Below are positions 1 through 15,382 of a stretch of 59,194 nucleotides of DNA, one piece after another. A program made the position numbers and the translations under genes. The DNA is from Plantago elongata. Its lineage: Eukaryota > Streptophyta > Magnoliopsida > Lamiales > Plantaginaceae. Under the pieces are notes generated by a model. It had not been told where the DNA came from. It searched no databases and saw only the letters and a list, made by a program, of their open reading frames with translations. The first letter of the stretch is position 1. Each line of letters starts with the position of its first letter. The stretch lies in NCBI GenBank assembly GCA_036897095.1, contig JAYMSP010000302.1:1-59194 (forward strand), in the 5' to 3' direction.

Positions 1-2287
<2,287 letters not shown>

Positions 2288-2288
2288 A

Positions 2289-2681
2289 GGGCTGATTGAC
2301 ATACAATTTAAATGTTTATTGAATTGAGTTTTGCTATTTTTTTATTTGAAATTCAATTCAAATTGGAGTAACCAAAATATCATTACTATTACCCAATTTA
2401 TCTCTAGTCTCCTCTCTCCCTTATTCCCAAATTAATTATTTTAATACTACAATTCATAAATATAACCAATCATCTTATTACAATAAACTTAAAAATCAAC
2501 TATTACATTATCAAACTATCACATCTTACTTAGACCAATCATTATTCTCTTACACAACTTATATAACAAACCAATAATATTCTATACAATTGCAATTTTA
2601 TACCAAATACTAATTTTGACAATCCAACTACAATTTAATCACTATTCAAACATTCAAACGAATCCAACTCCGATTCTATCC
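2289..2681. mobile_element. MITE, copy A of a GGGCTGATTG family
   Basis: The left end reads GGGCTGATTGACATACAATT, like the left end of the element at 25431-25673 (GGGGCTGATTGGCATGCGAT). The interior at about 2540-2660, read on the minus strand, aligns over some 100 bases with 25470-25570 of that element. Shared blocks include TTTGAATAGTGAT, TTGTAGTTG and TATAAAATTG, with scattered substitutions. The right end is decayed (about 2665-2681). The target duplication is not clear. Together the two copies define one non-autonomous family. Confidence 0.6.
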
Positions 2682-3835
2682 AAAAATGATCTTTCGATTT
2701 TGTTGGGAATTCATTTGTATTGCTCATTTCCCTATAGGTCAGCTTCTTAAACAATTGAACTGGAGAATAACATATATGGCCTGATATGCATTATAATAAG
2801 CTCGGAACTCTGAAGTCTGAACATAATAAGGCCGTGCCTCCAATATGTTCATTGCATATATGTCGAAATGAAAATCATTACGATTCCAAATTCAAGTTTT
2901 CAAGCACATTCAGATTGTGCAGCTGCATTATTCATATAACATAGGGCTACCGGATATAATTACTCCAATTTCCAACAATACAACCTCTAAAGCTAGACCG
3001 GAACACCTTTGAGTTGAGCATCGTCTAGCCGAGATCCCGTTCATGAAATAGACCATTTGATCATGGTGCAGGGAATTACTGTCAGACTCTACAAGACCAT
3101 GGGCAAAAGCAAAGCTAATTTGTGATTTCTTCAATCACAAATGCCTTATTGTAATTACTAGGCGCTCCATTAGGATTAACACAGATCCCCTCTAGCAGCC
3201 TGATGTTTTGCTTGGATATGCTCGTTTTACGGTAATTCATGTCCATGGCAGCAATCTGATCAACTGATGATAAAAAATGAAACGAAGTATCAGTGGCACC
3301 GTATAATACAAGCAAGGTTCACACTTCACACAGATCAAATTAAAGCATTGAAATCTCACATGATGGTTGCTCATCATTCAAGCAATAAAAGAATAATGCA
3401 ATTTTACACATAGGCAATAAAAAAGAGTTGAATTCTGCTTCAAATAGCCAGCACATCAGTTATGCAAACCCACGCCACTTAACAATTTCAATTAAATTAA
3501 GAACACATGAAAATGTAGAAACCTGTTTCAGGTAAATTGCAGAATGCAATAAATTCCCTATGAAATTGTGAAATATTTAAATTTGATAAGTACTTCTACC
3601 ACTTTTCATGATTGTAAATCTCATCTTTCGAGTGGATGTAAGGTTGTTTGACAGTGGGGAGAGTTCTGTATTACGGCTAATAAAAGATATAGATTGCTAA
3701 GTTACCAGAGCTAAATGTCAGACTATTTACCTTAGTGTCTTTAGTAAAAATGTAAACTCAGGCTGTTACTAGAACTAAGCACCAGACAATTATAAAACTG
3801 TTTATATAGCATAATTACATAGACTGTTTACCTGA
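2682..3835. other. Spacer and 3' flank of the starch protein gene
   Basis: Short minus-strand open frames at 2928-3315 have no recognisable domain, no splice context and no ATG of note. They are best read as 3' UTR or spacer of the gene that stops at 3836. Nothing else is recognised. Confidence 0.45.
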
Positions 3836-6800
3836 TCATCTATCTACACGAAGAATGTTATTATGTAGGCCACCCTGGTTAGTTAACTCTCTATGGGGGT
3901 CAATTGTCCAATGACCATCAACAACAAATTTTATCTGCAATCAAAGCAGTGCGGCATAAATAACAAACAAGTAGAAATAATATCAAAGATTATGCTATAA
4001 AACAGTGGTTTAAAGTTGAAGCAACACATTTGAACACTATACACATAAAACTTCTGCACCTCATAAGTCCCGGGATACAGCCAGAGCACTGCTCTCCAAA
4101 GTCGAGATGTCCTGAACAAGAAATAATGTAAAGTGAATACATTTGATACAGCCTGGGGGGCGGGAGGAACTAAACAGTGATTCCGAAAGGAAACATAACA
4201 GGTAAGTTTAAAAATTGAGAAAAGACTGCAATGGAAGTGGAACAATTGCAGTATAGAGAAGTTAAAAATACCTTGACCTAGAAGGTTCCGTGCTAGCTGA
4301 CTCTGCGTCCATCTTAATTTTGTGATGCCACCCATTAAAGCTACCGGCAAGTTCCACTGTCTCCCCTTCCGCTGAATATTGGATCTCAACCTGATGATAA
4401 AATGAAGGCAGAAAATGCTTGCTCGTCAAATCAACTTTTAAGATCTTAATACAATATATTTATAGACATTCACCAAGTCGTGAATAGTTAATAATGCAAA
4501 TCTTAAATACAATAGTATCTCTTTGGAGGCTTCAAGGGCACACTGTTGGTGGAAATGATTGCAACATTTGAAAAAGGGCTAATTGCACAAATAATAAACT
4601 TGACCAAAATTTGCGGCTAAGGTGCTAATTCTTTTCCTTGCAAAGTATAGTTCTGAACTTGTATGTTTTCTGCTCATGCAATACTCCAGTCAGTACCGGA
4701 TAAACAACAAGGACATTCTGTCATTTCAATCATGCTCAATTCCCTTCGATGAAGGTGCATAGGATCTCTTGCTTATTTTATGTTCGTGCCATCAATTAAT
4801 GGACAAAGTACATTGAAAACTCACTTTGATTGTATTTGACTAGACAAAAAAGAGTAGGCACCGTAGCTGCAAACATATGGTAAAGTTTGGTATTGTTTGT
4901 GTAATTAACCCTTTGTACAATAAGGTACAGTATACAGATCCAGGTTACTGTTTATATTCTTATTTTAGGAGCAATATTTGGAAAACAAAGTAATATTCAT
5001 TATCCAATACCTCTTTAAGTCCACATAAGCTTTCTTCGGCAACATGCAGTTCTGTTTCCTTTTCAGAAACAAGTAGGCGTGCTTTGCTTATTTCTGTTTC
5101 AGCTGTAGCTTGCAAAACAGACAATGCAAGCTGAAAAGTGGAAATAAAATATCATACATGAATACTGAAAACTTTGGGCAAAAGATTACAGGATACAAAT
5201 AAGAGAAGTATCACATAAATACATCACGAATCATACATATATCATTTGCAAGAACGTAACTTAAGAAGAAGCATTTCATATTAGTAAATTAGGACCATAT
5301 AATCTGATGCCTAAACTCTACGAAAGTGCAGTCAAATTCAACCAGGTACTTATGATGAGTAAATCTGTACCATGGTTATGAGATCAATACACTTGGGCCT
5401 TGACTCTAGAGTGACAGTAATGCTGTTGCGTTATTGCATAACCTAGACATTGGTTTTATGCCAAAGTAACCAAGAACAAGTCAATTGATTTAATTGTTTC
5501 TCTTTTTGAATCAAATAGCGAAAACTGAATCCCAAGGAGCCACATAAAGGCTTTGTTCTGTCATAGACTCATAGTTATCTTTAATATACAAAATTTCGAA
5601 TCTGCAGTTAGTGCATGCATATAGCATGGCATATTAACTACTTTCACGTTGTCTTCAAATTACATGCTATAATATTCAAGCTGAAACAACCTTTAATCAG
5701 AAAGGACAAATGGTCCAAGATGTGTTGGCACACTGTAAACATACAAAGTACACACCTACATGGAAATAAATGTAACAGTGAATGCGTTGATACAGATTGA
5801 ATGAAAGAAGAGTAATCTTATTCCTTCATATTTAACAATAAAAACTTAATGAAAATAAGTGATCTTATTCCCTGATAACAAATAATAAGAAGTCTGAGTC
5901 AGGAAATACCTTTTCCTTCTCAATCTGTTCCTTCAACTCGATAAGTTCCAGTTCTTTCTGTTGCTAAGGAAGAGAAAAAGGAGCTATTCAGCCAATACTC
6001 CAAATTATATAATGATCTAGTCCAGCAGCAAGCAGAAAACCCAGTAACATAGGGGCCATAGACAAACATAATGAAGTATAACTGCATATAGGACTAGTAC
6101 CAGCATGAATTTAAGACGCTTAGTTTCATCTTGAATCTCCATGTTCTGTTTAATCAATCATATTATTAGATAAGAAATGAAAAAAATGTGGAGATAAAAG
6201 ATGCCTGATAACCCCAGGATATAGCTGAAAATATAGTAACCTTAATGTCTGAATCTCTCTTGGAATCATTAGTTGTACTTTCTTCAGTTGATATATATCT
6301 ATATCTGCAATATGAATGCAATGATCACCAGATGGAATGCAGGATTAGTAATGGGTTTAGGAAGAGGTAATTTCAGGAATACAAAAATGTTATTTCCGAA
6401 AAAATAAAACAAAGAGAAAAGCAAAAAGATTTTCAGTATGCAGAACCATAAAAAGTACTAAAGCAAAAATTATGCATTTTCAGGTCATCTATAATATCAC
6501 TCGCACGTTAGCCAAGCCACACAATTAAATGTTCAGCTATTAGTTTCCAATGACAATTAAGCAACAATTGGAAAGGGATCTGATGTCTGAACCAACCTCC
6601 CCGATTCTGAGTCGTTAATTTTCAGTGCAGATGAAGAAGCATTCCCATTCAACAGTACAGTTTCACTGGAACCATGAAGAGAAAGTTCTTCTGGCTTCTC
6701 ATGGCTAGATCCGGATGTCAGATCATCTACTGATTTAATAATTCTCTTTGCTTGCTCAGTGTATTTATCATACATAACTCCTAAATCATCATCTGAAAGT

Positions 6801-8522
6801 CAAGAGAAGTTCATCTCAGGTTTCCTTTTATCGATACTGACAAAAATATTTAAGGCCATAGCATCAGGCTTGATTCTTATTATTTGGAGGTATTTTATGG
6901 AAAGTGCAAAATCTAGCAAAAGAGTATGAATGACATTATCAATATGCAATATTGTGACACGTAATCTCAGTATAGTGCAAATTGTTATGCAACTTGATTT
7001 CTGCATGTTGATTATAATTGAAATTGAGAGGCACGGTGGGAAAGCTCTAGAATTACATGATACATAATCTCAATGTCCAACCTAAATCCTATATTCAGGA
7101 CCCCTTTGCTATAAGTAAACTTTGGGAAGAAAAAAGGTAGCAAACTTTCTTATAAAGAAATGACAGCCATAAACTGTGAGTATCCAAGAGCTGTTGTGAA
7201 TGAAGTTATAGAAGTCAAAAGTTAAACCCATGGAGCTTTTTGTGCATATATTTGACATACCTTCAACTGCATCCAATTCCCCGCCTTGAATAAATTTAGC
7301 CACCTTTTCCTCCAAGGATAGAATAGTGGACTCTGAGGTCACAGGACTATCACTGCTCGGGTTTACCTCTCCATAATTCCCTTTCACGCCATGTATATCT
7401 TTTTCTTGGGCAGGCTCAATCTGAAATACATCAGATACCAATTTTGACCCTTCCTCCTGACCTGTTCAGGCAATAGAAGTCAATCAGATGAGCAGTCAAA
7501 ATTGGATTTTACTTTGAGAAGGGAAAAATATAGATAGGTACTTGGATTCACCTTCAGATGGAATTAGAACCTCCAGTTTTTCAGTCTGAAATGTGTCCAT
7601 CTTCTCAGTAGGCGGTGTCTGAAGAAGTTGTCCTATAAGCTTATATCCTCTCCGTCTAACGAGATTAGCAAGATCCTGCCTACAAATTTATCATATTCAC
7701 AATGACACTCAAGGGACTTGTAATTCAGTACACATCTTACCGAGAAAAATGATTATTTCATATTAATAATTTGATATGTGCACATTATTCATTGATCTTC
7801 ATGTGTTGGCAAGTAGGCATATTCATACTGACTTACTGACACAACAAGTTACTATCAGCATCTTCAGTCAAAGGCCAGACCATAACAAGTTTCAAGCTGT
7901 AATTCTCAATTCTATATACACATCCAATACAAATTGATATATCAAACACGAAAAGAGCCAGAGCACGTATACATTGATAAAAGGCCATGCCGACTGCAGA
8001 GTTACTCCTCGTCTTTGCACAAAAAGCTTGTATGACATTTTGCTTTCTCAATGCTCTCCCGTCCAATTAAAATGCATGTTACAGTTTGAACATTGACTCC
8101 ATGAATTGATTACAAACACAACAGTCGTACGTAAAATTATAGTAATAAGGAACGATATAAGACATAAAAGCTACCTTCCATGGTGGGAGAGCTCCTTGGT
8201 GGAAGGCACATGATGATGAGGAAGGCCAACAGAAGACAGGAAGTCTCTGATATCATTGCAAAGTTCGTGATTGCTTTTCACCTTTCTTCTTCTACTACTG
8301 CATCATAAAACACACAAGGTTGAGAAAAAACACAGCAAATTACAGAACGAGTATGAAGACGAAGAGAAAAATAGCAAAGTTGGAGAACCTTGAAGGGGGT
8401 TTATTGGATGAAGTAGCGAATAAGAGTGTGTGAGTGCGAGTGTCGGAATTGCATAAGGGGATAGGAGAAGGAAGGAAGAGTTTAGGAGAACTGAGATGGT
8501 GTGACTGAAAAATAGCTGCCAT
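3836..8522 (-). CDS. PTST2/PTST3 (FLO6)-type starch protein with C-terminal CBM48
   Basis: This family binds glucans and starch synthase in the plastid and acts in starch granule initiation (family knowledge). Twelve exons join in frame: 8522-8389, 8297-8175, 7679-7552, 7461-7261, 6792-6597, 6304-6241, 6145-6101, 5963-5910, 5130-5011, 4390-4272, 4111-4060 and 3934-3836, giving 444 residues. The N terminus is Ser-rich and looks like a transit peptide. Next come the family blocks [16 protein letters not shown] and [17 protein letters not shown], an acidic linker, a coiled coil ([18 protein letters not shown] onward), and a CBM48 with [22 protein letters not shown] and [11 protein letters not shown], ending NNILRVDR. 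The carbohydrate-contact Trp residues are present. Which paralogue (PTST2 or PTST3) it is cannot be settled by eye. Confidence 0.88.
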
Positions 8523-10255
8523 TAGAGATGAATTGAAGAGATGTGCGGCATTGGATTGGGAAGTGACCAGTTTTCCACCTCTTCTGTTGATAGTACGTTG
8601 GCGATTGTTTTTTGCCACCTCTACGCCATGTGAAGGAAAATATTGAATTAATGATGCCTGGTTTTCATTTTCTAGGTGAGCAAGGAGAAGAAGCCCATAC
8701 AGTGAGCGATAAGGATTCAGTACAGTTTGTTTCTTTCTTTGCTTCAATTGAATTGATTGACGAGATTGGGAGCACCACTACAATTATTACTCCCAAGTCT
8801 CAATCCAGGGTATGCTTATATACAACCATCTTACCCACCGCTAACTTTCCAATTAATTTATCCAGATTCATCAACATTTCTAATAAAAACTTTATTACAA
8901 CCGTGCAACTTTTTCAAACAATCTAACTTATTTAAAAAGTTAACTTTTTTATATAAATAAAAACCTAGTCAAGTGAAATCTTTTTACATAACCAACTATA
9001 AATTATTTAATTAGCTATCAATTATTAATTTTATTAAATAGAGCCAACATTAGTAGAGAGTAATAATCAATAAATTTACCTATATACTAAATACAAATGT
9101 GATAGTCAAAGTTTCTAAGTTATATATATAATTTAAAAAGATTGCAGACGATGTTATCATCAACAAGGTACATATTCATTTACTAAATTTTTTGAAAAAA
9201 TAAGATTTTTCTGAAAAATAAGAAAATCATTTTTACAGTATTTTAAGTTTTAGTAGTCTGCTCGGCCGAATTTTTTTAAAACATCCGAGACAACATTTTT
9301 CGTTATGCTTTTAATAGATTATGTTATAATTTGAAGTTGTTAAGATTGGAAATTTCATTTACGTTTTTAATGTGTTATGCTAATGGTTTCAGATATGATG
9401 TGGCGGTTTTAACGCGTCGATATAGTATATTTCAATTATAATCTTAACCTCTGTTTTTAAGTTTTAAGATATGGTGTGATGATTTTAGAGTCAAGTTTTA
9501 AGATGACTTGTTATAGTTTTAAACTACATATTAATATCTTTAAATTACCATTACACAAGTTTTAAAGTTTCATATATTCCATTAAAACATCAATAAACAT
9601 GCTTAAAATAAGCAACTTGAAACATTCAATCATTACAATATTGAAATACTCATCCAAAGGGTCTAAAACATCAATTCTTATAAAAAAATTACAATACACG
9701 TTAATTTAATTTTTTTTATGCAAATTGAGTTGTTAAAATAAGTCTTTTTTTTTTTTGATAAACTTGTTGGTGAACTTCGATTTCTGCTTTTTGATGTTTG
9801 TGCTTGATGCTTCAATCTTTACAGTTGCACCTTTGACATACCCATCATCAAATTCGATGTCAACATTAGCATTTGCTTAAAACATCCATTAACTATGTTA
9901 AAATCATAATAAGTCTCATTAAAATTATCACATTATTGCTTAAAAACAAAGAAGAAACGTGCAACACATGCTAAAAACAGTAATGTTCTATAACAAAGCA
10001 GAAACATGCAACACATGCTAAAAATAGTAATATTTATACATAAAATTATAATCGTATCTCTTAAAAGTATAACAAAATATTTTACCAAAAATTAAATTAT
10101 AGGCTATAGTTATAAGACCTATAGTTAGCTAATGGATGTTCCAAAAATTATAATACCTATAGTTAGGCTAAAACATTAATGGATGTGCCAAATATTATAG
10201 GTCTTATATTTTAATTATAACAATAGGCTAACCACTATTGTAAGAACAACACATT
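8523..10255. other. AT-rich spacer with repeat debris
   Basis: The first few hundred bases hold the 5' UTR and promoter of the minus-strand starch gene. Near 9760-9880 the minus strand keeps a short coding-like stretch (NVDIEFDDGYVKGATVKIEA), probably a transposon relic. At 9950-10035 a 35-base unit around GTGCAACACATGCTAAAAA is repeated twice, and at 10110-10205 a unit containing CCTATAGTTAG and TAATGGATGT is repeated. No gene is supported. Confidence 0.5.
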
Positions 10256-10316
10256 TTACCATTAATGTTTAATCATTTTGATGATGACAATGATGATAGT
10301 CCAGGACCAGAGATAG

Positions 10317-11580
10317 GTGGAATGGCACAAGGAAGTGCAGGAACATGTACTCAACCTGCTCCAGACTCTACTCAGAGAGACCCACCACCATCATCACCCA
10401 AGGCATCACCACCACCAGCTGAACAATAAGGACAGAATGAAAATACTCAACATGTTGTTATACAAGAAGATCTTGAAGTCGTTGAACAGAGAGTTGCCAA
10501 ACTCAATGAAAAATTGGATGAAGAGACAAGGCTCAATCAAGAGTACCAGTCTCTGGTTGAAGTCAAAGAAGCCCAATTACTAAAAGATTGAGGCTGAAAA
10601 TGCCAAGGAGCGGGAACTCCTTGCTGAAAAGCTACAACTGAAGGAAGACATCGATGCCACGGCTACATAGTTGGACGCTCTGGTGGCATACGATACATAT
10701 GATGATGCTAAGGCTGCATCATATAGGCTAACTAAACCATCATCTTAGAAAGACAGTGCCAAGGGAAAAGGCAAAATGGTTGATGGGCTCGACACTATTG
10801 ATCAGAATGATCACATCTACGTGAGCATTGATGATGATGAGACACATGACATGGCTCTAGAAGAGGATGCAATTCTTCTCTCCCATTACAAGAGAGAATT
10901 TCTTGCTCCACATATCTTCTCCTCATCAGCCATTACTTCCAGAGACGACAAATTATTGGGAAGAAGCATTATGTTTTCTAAGTTGCGATCTGCGTTGGTT
11001 GATGAAGACTCCCATGTACTTTCATCTGTTCCATCTGACCTAAATCAATATTGCTAAGCTCTTGCTACACAGAGCCACTAGCATTGCCTTATCTCAGAAA
11101 GATCTAGGCATGGTCCGTGATGAAGACTGCAACAAGTCACTTGAGGAAGCATATTATGCTGCTCTGAAATCAGAAGCTATCTTTCGTCCGCTCGAAGAGC
11201 TGAACCAAAAGGAGGAGTTACTCTTTAAAGAAAATCAAGAGCTCAGAGTAGAAGTCCAGAAGCTTGTCCAAGTTCACAATAATCTGCAAAAGAACTTTGA
11301 GTCACTTTCTCATTCTTACGTTAGTTTGAGTCAGTCACTCATGATTATGGGGGAAGAGAATCAAGTTGCCAAGAAAGTCAAATGCAGGAAGAGAAAACAA
11401 CTACCTCCCTCCACAAGTCAAGTTCCAGAAAAGAATACCCCTTCTGAAGAACTCCAGGTTTCAGAAACCAGATTTAGAACATCAACAAGGCTTAAAAGTA
11501 TAACAATTAGGGGTTCCAAGGCCCTTGTTATAGCTGAAAAAAAGAAGCCTTCTGAAGAAGAAGAAGAAAAGGAAGAATGA
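10317..11580 (+). pseudogene. Broken internal ORF of the LTR element, coiled-coil protein
   Basis: Coding-like sequence runs from about 10265 to 12500 but is interrupted by stops (for example at 10428-10430, 10588-10590 and 11055-11057) and by frame changes. The best remaining pieces are 10776-11057 (begins MVDGLDTIDQNDHIYVSIDD) and 11062-11580, which has heptad-like EELNQKEELLFKENQELRVE and ends in an EEEEEKEE tail. The function is unknown. It resembles gag-like or accessory proteins of large non-autonomous retroelements. It is not an expressed host gene in its present state. Confidence 0.5.
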
Positions 11581-12910
11581 GAGTTCAAATGTCAGGAAAC
11601 ATGTAAGTCTCCAGTTAGAAATTTTGACAATGATGATGAAGAGACTGATACAAATGAGCATCCACTTCAGAAGAGACAGAAAGTGGGTAGCATTCCTGAA
11701 CCACCACTGGCAGTAAGACCAATCAATGATTTAATGCCAGAACTCCTTATGGGAACACCAAGTCGATCCAAGGTGGATCTTCCAGCTCAGCTCCCAGAAA
11801 GCATGAAGAACTTTCTCTAGAGAAAGGACTAGATAGAAAAAGGTGCAGGGACTTACAGTTTGATAGAGTTCAAGAGAAAGAACCAGAAAGACTAACTGCT
11901 GCCCAGATTGAGTATGTCAAAACTGATGACAGCCAGTCAGCCTACAGATGCATACATCTCCAGAATGGTTACTAGATCTTTGAGCTACAACACTTGCTAT
12001 TGATCATGAGGTTTCCAGAACCAAATTATAATCAAATGATGGCATGGAACCAACAAGCCTACCTTGCTAAATCTTGCAAACACCAAGGCATGGCTTGATT
12101 TTGAGGTTTACACAAGGACTGAGGCTATGAAGAAGCCACTTGATTTTTTTGTCCTTATCCCAAGCCTGATGAGACACACAAGACCAGAAAGTTGGATGGT
12201 ACTCTCAGCAGACAGAAAAAACTAGGAGTTGAACCTTATGAGTCATTTTACATGACAAAGGAACAATACCTGGATGACATTGCTTACTTGGAGGAAATCT
12301 ATAAGTATCATGAGTTATCACTGTTGAAGGTTAACCATGCATGGGTATGAGATAAATACCTTTGGGTCAAGCACTTTGTTCACAAAAAGAAAGACCCTGA
12401 CAAAACTTATCAAATGATTTGTGGATTATCCAGAAAGACAGAACTAACTATCAGAAGGTTACTCTATGAATATGTTAGACTGCAGGATGGTTGACACCCA
12501 TTGATCTAGAGAGGTGTTGAAGAACTTGTGGTTTCTAAACCAACGTTGTTTTTTAAGACTTGAAGACTAGTAGTTTAGGATGTCTTACTTGGAGCTTGGA
12601 TTCTCCTGTTGTCCTAATTACTTAGTAGTTTTGTAATCACTTTGCTGAATTGATCTTTATTGTTCAGTATGTTTGTAAAAGTTATCTTGTGCTGTAATAT
12701 TCTTTCTGATGATCATACTCTCATAAACCATCTATAAATATAACTTGTCAGCAAAGATCACATCTTGTTATTTGGTTAATGTTTACTTTCTGCACTTAAT
12801 TAACCGATTGAATATCATTTGAAATAATTAAGTGGTGGATTATTTTCACTTCCATGCTTGTAATAGGACTTTAAGATAGTCATGGTTGACTGATAAAAAA
12901 GGGGAAAATT

Positions 12911-14366
12911 TGTTAGGAATATTGTTAGTATTTTTTACAATCACCATATGACTTATCTTTAGTACATAAATGTGACTAGTACTCTTGGTTCACTTGAACA
13001 TTGTAAAAGAGGAAATCACTTGGTATATATGTTAGTCTAGTTAAACTTGTAATACGATTATTAGGTCTATGAATATAAATTTATATTTCTGAGAAGACCA
13101 TGAAGAAGGATTCTATAAATGGATTTTAATCAAAGATTTGAAGACTGAAGATTGCACAAGTTTGATGAAGATAAAAGGTTAAGTCTCCTCATATAGATTA
13201 TGATCAGAAATCATATTGTTTAGTGCATTTGTTGCACATAAACATGTCTCTGAGCATATAATACCATTGAGTTAAAAAGGAGCATGCAAGCTTTCTGAAG
13301 CTCATGTGTCCGTTGAGATTAAATCACAAGAAATAGTACAGTGCATTAATTATACCGACTGGAAAGTCGCTCAATGCATAGTCCTCTCCGAAAAATGAGA
13401 AAGAGACTTTTGAGTACTCATTTAAAGATATCAACGAATTGAATTTTGAGAAGGTCTAACGGATACTATTCAAACGACTCTCAAATTCATCTATAAATAT
13501 CACCACTTAGAAGCTAAGAAACACACACGAACTACACTCATATCTACTTATCAAGCAAGTATCTCTTAAGCATCTATACTACCATTCTTCAAGCTTTATG
13601 TTGCGACTAACAAGCTCGAAGAATCACTAGTAGTTCTAAGTGTCCTGAACCTATAACAATAGATTGTTATTCGTGAAAGAGTTGAACTTTCGGATACCCT
13701 TTATGAAGCTCATTCTCCAAAACGGATACCGATTACTTGGGTTAGTAAAGAGAACCTACCATGCATACATTGAATAAGTGTATCAAATAGTGTTATCTCT
13801 TCTAAGCTCCCTGAAAATATAGCTGAAAAGTCATACGAGAAGCTTGCCTGACAATCAACTTATAACCAACACCATCAAGGCGTGGAGTACATGAAGTACT
13901 TGGTTTGGGAAATCAAGGAAAAACTCCAAAGTTATCTTGAGTACATGAAGTACCTGGCTCGAGGAGCTAGGGGAAAGTTCAGGGGGAACATTTGGTTGGG
14001 AACCATTTGTTTGTAGGGATCTTAGAATAGGATATATTGTAAGGCGAACTCAATTGTATGTGCTAGTGAATTCCAGGTCTCTGAAATGCCGAGTGGACCA
14101 GTTGGATGATTATGCCACCTCCAGATACCACTATAATTAATGTGTTATTTACTATTATGTATTTATTTTCCAACATTACACACATACACACACACATATT
14201 TATTACTACAAAGCACAATCACATTTATCCATCGCTTAAGTCTTCCGCTCTATGAATCTAAGTATCAGAAACCCACCAGTTTATGAGAAATAGTGTTTCT
14301 CGACATAAGTTTGAAAATACTATTCACCCCCTCTAGTCTTTTCCTTTGCCGTTATTTGGACCAACA
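12911..14366 (+). repeat. 3' LTR (1456 bp)
   Basis: The repeat starts TGTTAGGA and ends GGACCAACA, giving the TG...CA ends of an LTR, with a polypurine tract immediately upstream. The five bases after it are GTATT (14367-14371). With no 5' LTR in view the target duplication cannot be checked. Confidence 0.65.
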
Positions 14367-15382
14367 GTATTGACCCAAATCATCCAACGTGTATTCAAAC
14401 GATCCAAAATGACCCAATGATCTTCACGCTCATTCTCCTCCTCCTCAACAGCATCATAACCCACCCAAAAAATGTGATCATCACCTACATCAAATTCCGG
14501 ATCCGGTATAAAAAGTATCTTGGTTCGTCATCATTTATCGTAGCTTCTTCATCATAATCCATCGGATATCTATACTCATCAACATATTGATTACGCTAAC
14601 AAATTGAAACATTAAAATAATGTCGAAAATAAATAAAAACATATTTAATCAAGTGCATACACATAAAACAATGTAACTTATTAGTTTTTTGGGAAAAAAA
14701 TAGTCAAAACTGTCCAAAATATATTATCATTACGTTAAAAAAAGAAAAAATTAAAATAAACAACTACAAATGGAGGCAGTTGTGAGGGCTGCCAGGCCAC
14801 TGTTGTGGCAAGACAGTTCTCTCGTCAATACAATATGTTTTACCATTTTTAAACGATTCTTTGACGAATTAATTAATTATTTAAATATATAAACACAATA
14901 ACATTATAATATACACTATAAATATAAAATTAAGACAATGATAATTGAATAATACCTCTTCCGATTTACCATAGATTGTCATAATCTGGATAATGCGTCG
15001 AAGATATTTCTTTTCCTTCCTTATTTGTTCGTACTATGTTCTCGTGTTGTCTCGATTATATAAGGGGTGAAATATAAAATTTTGTGGTATATTTGATAAG
15101 TGTAGGACAACTTTTCTATTTATATTACTTTAGGGATATTTTTATAATATATTAAAAGTTGTATGTGTTTAGTAAAATTTGTTATTCGATTAACATTCCT
15201 GATTTCAATTGGTCTCTTGAAAAGAATCTTCAGAATCCAAATAAAAGTTCACTGCAGAGCAATTAACCCTTACAGTTTCCCCATAGATCTAGCCACTTGA
15301 AGTTGTTATTCAATTAGTTCAAATTAAATTGAATTCAGCTGGGGACAAGTTCAGAAGCCCTAAAATCTCGAAAGAGGGAAAA
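14367..15382. other. Spacer with minus-strand coding relic
   Basis: On the minus strand 14590-14370 keeps coding-like sequence (EYRYPMDYDEEATINDDEP, then after a frame break DVGDDHIFWVGYDAVEEEEN). It belongs to no family I recognise and is likely a transposon relic. 15180-15382 should contain the promoter and 5' UTR of the next gene. Confidence 0.45.

Larger units (their letters stand above)
10256..14366 (+). mobile_element. Decayed non-autonomous LTR retroelement (LARD-like), 5' LTR missing
   Basis: A purine run (AAAAAAGGGGAAAA, 12895-12908) lies just before TGTTAGGAATATTG at 12911, the usual layout of a polypurine tract and 3' LTR start. The LTR ends TTGGACCAACA at 14366 and carries the TATTCACCCCCTCTAGT stretch typical of plant copia LTR ends. 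The interior codes for a coiled-coil, acidic protein in several frames broken by stops, with no protease, integrase or reverse transcriptase recognised. No 5' LTR is seen to the left, so the copy is truncated and the left boundary is approximate. Confidence 0.65.

Noticed and set aside
2928..3315. Two minus-strand open frames of about 67 residues
   Set aside because: No domain, no usual start, and they lie beyond the stop of the starch gene; treated as 3' flank.
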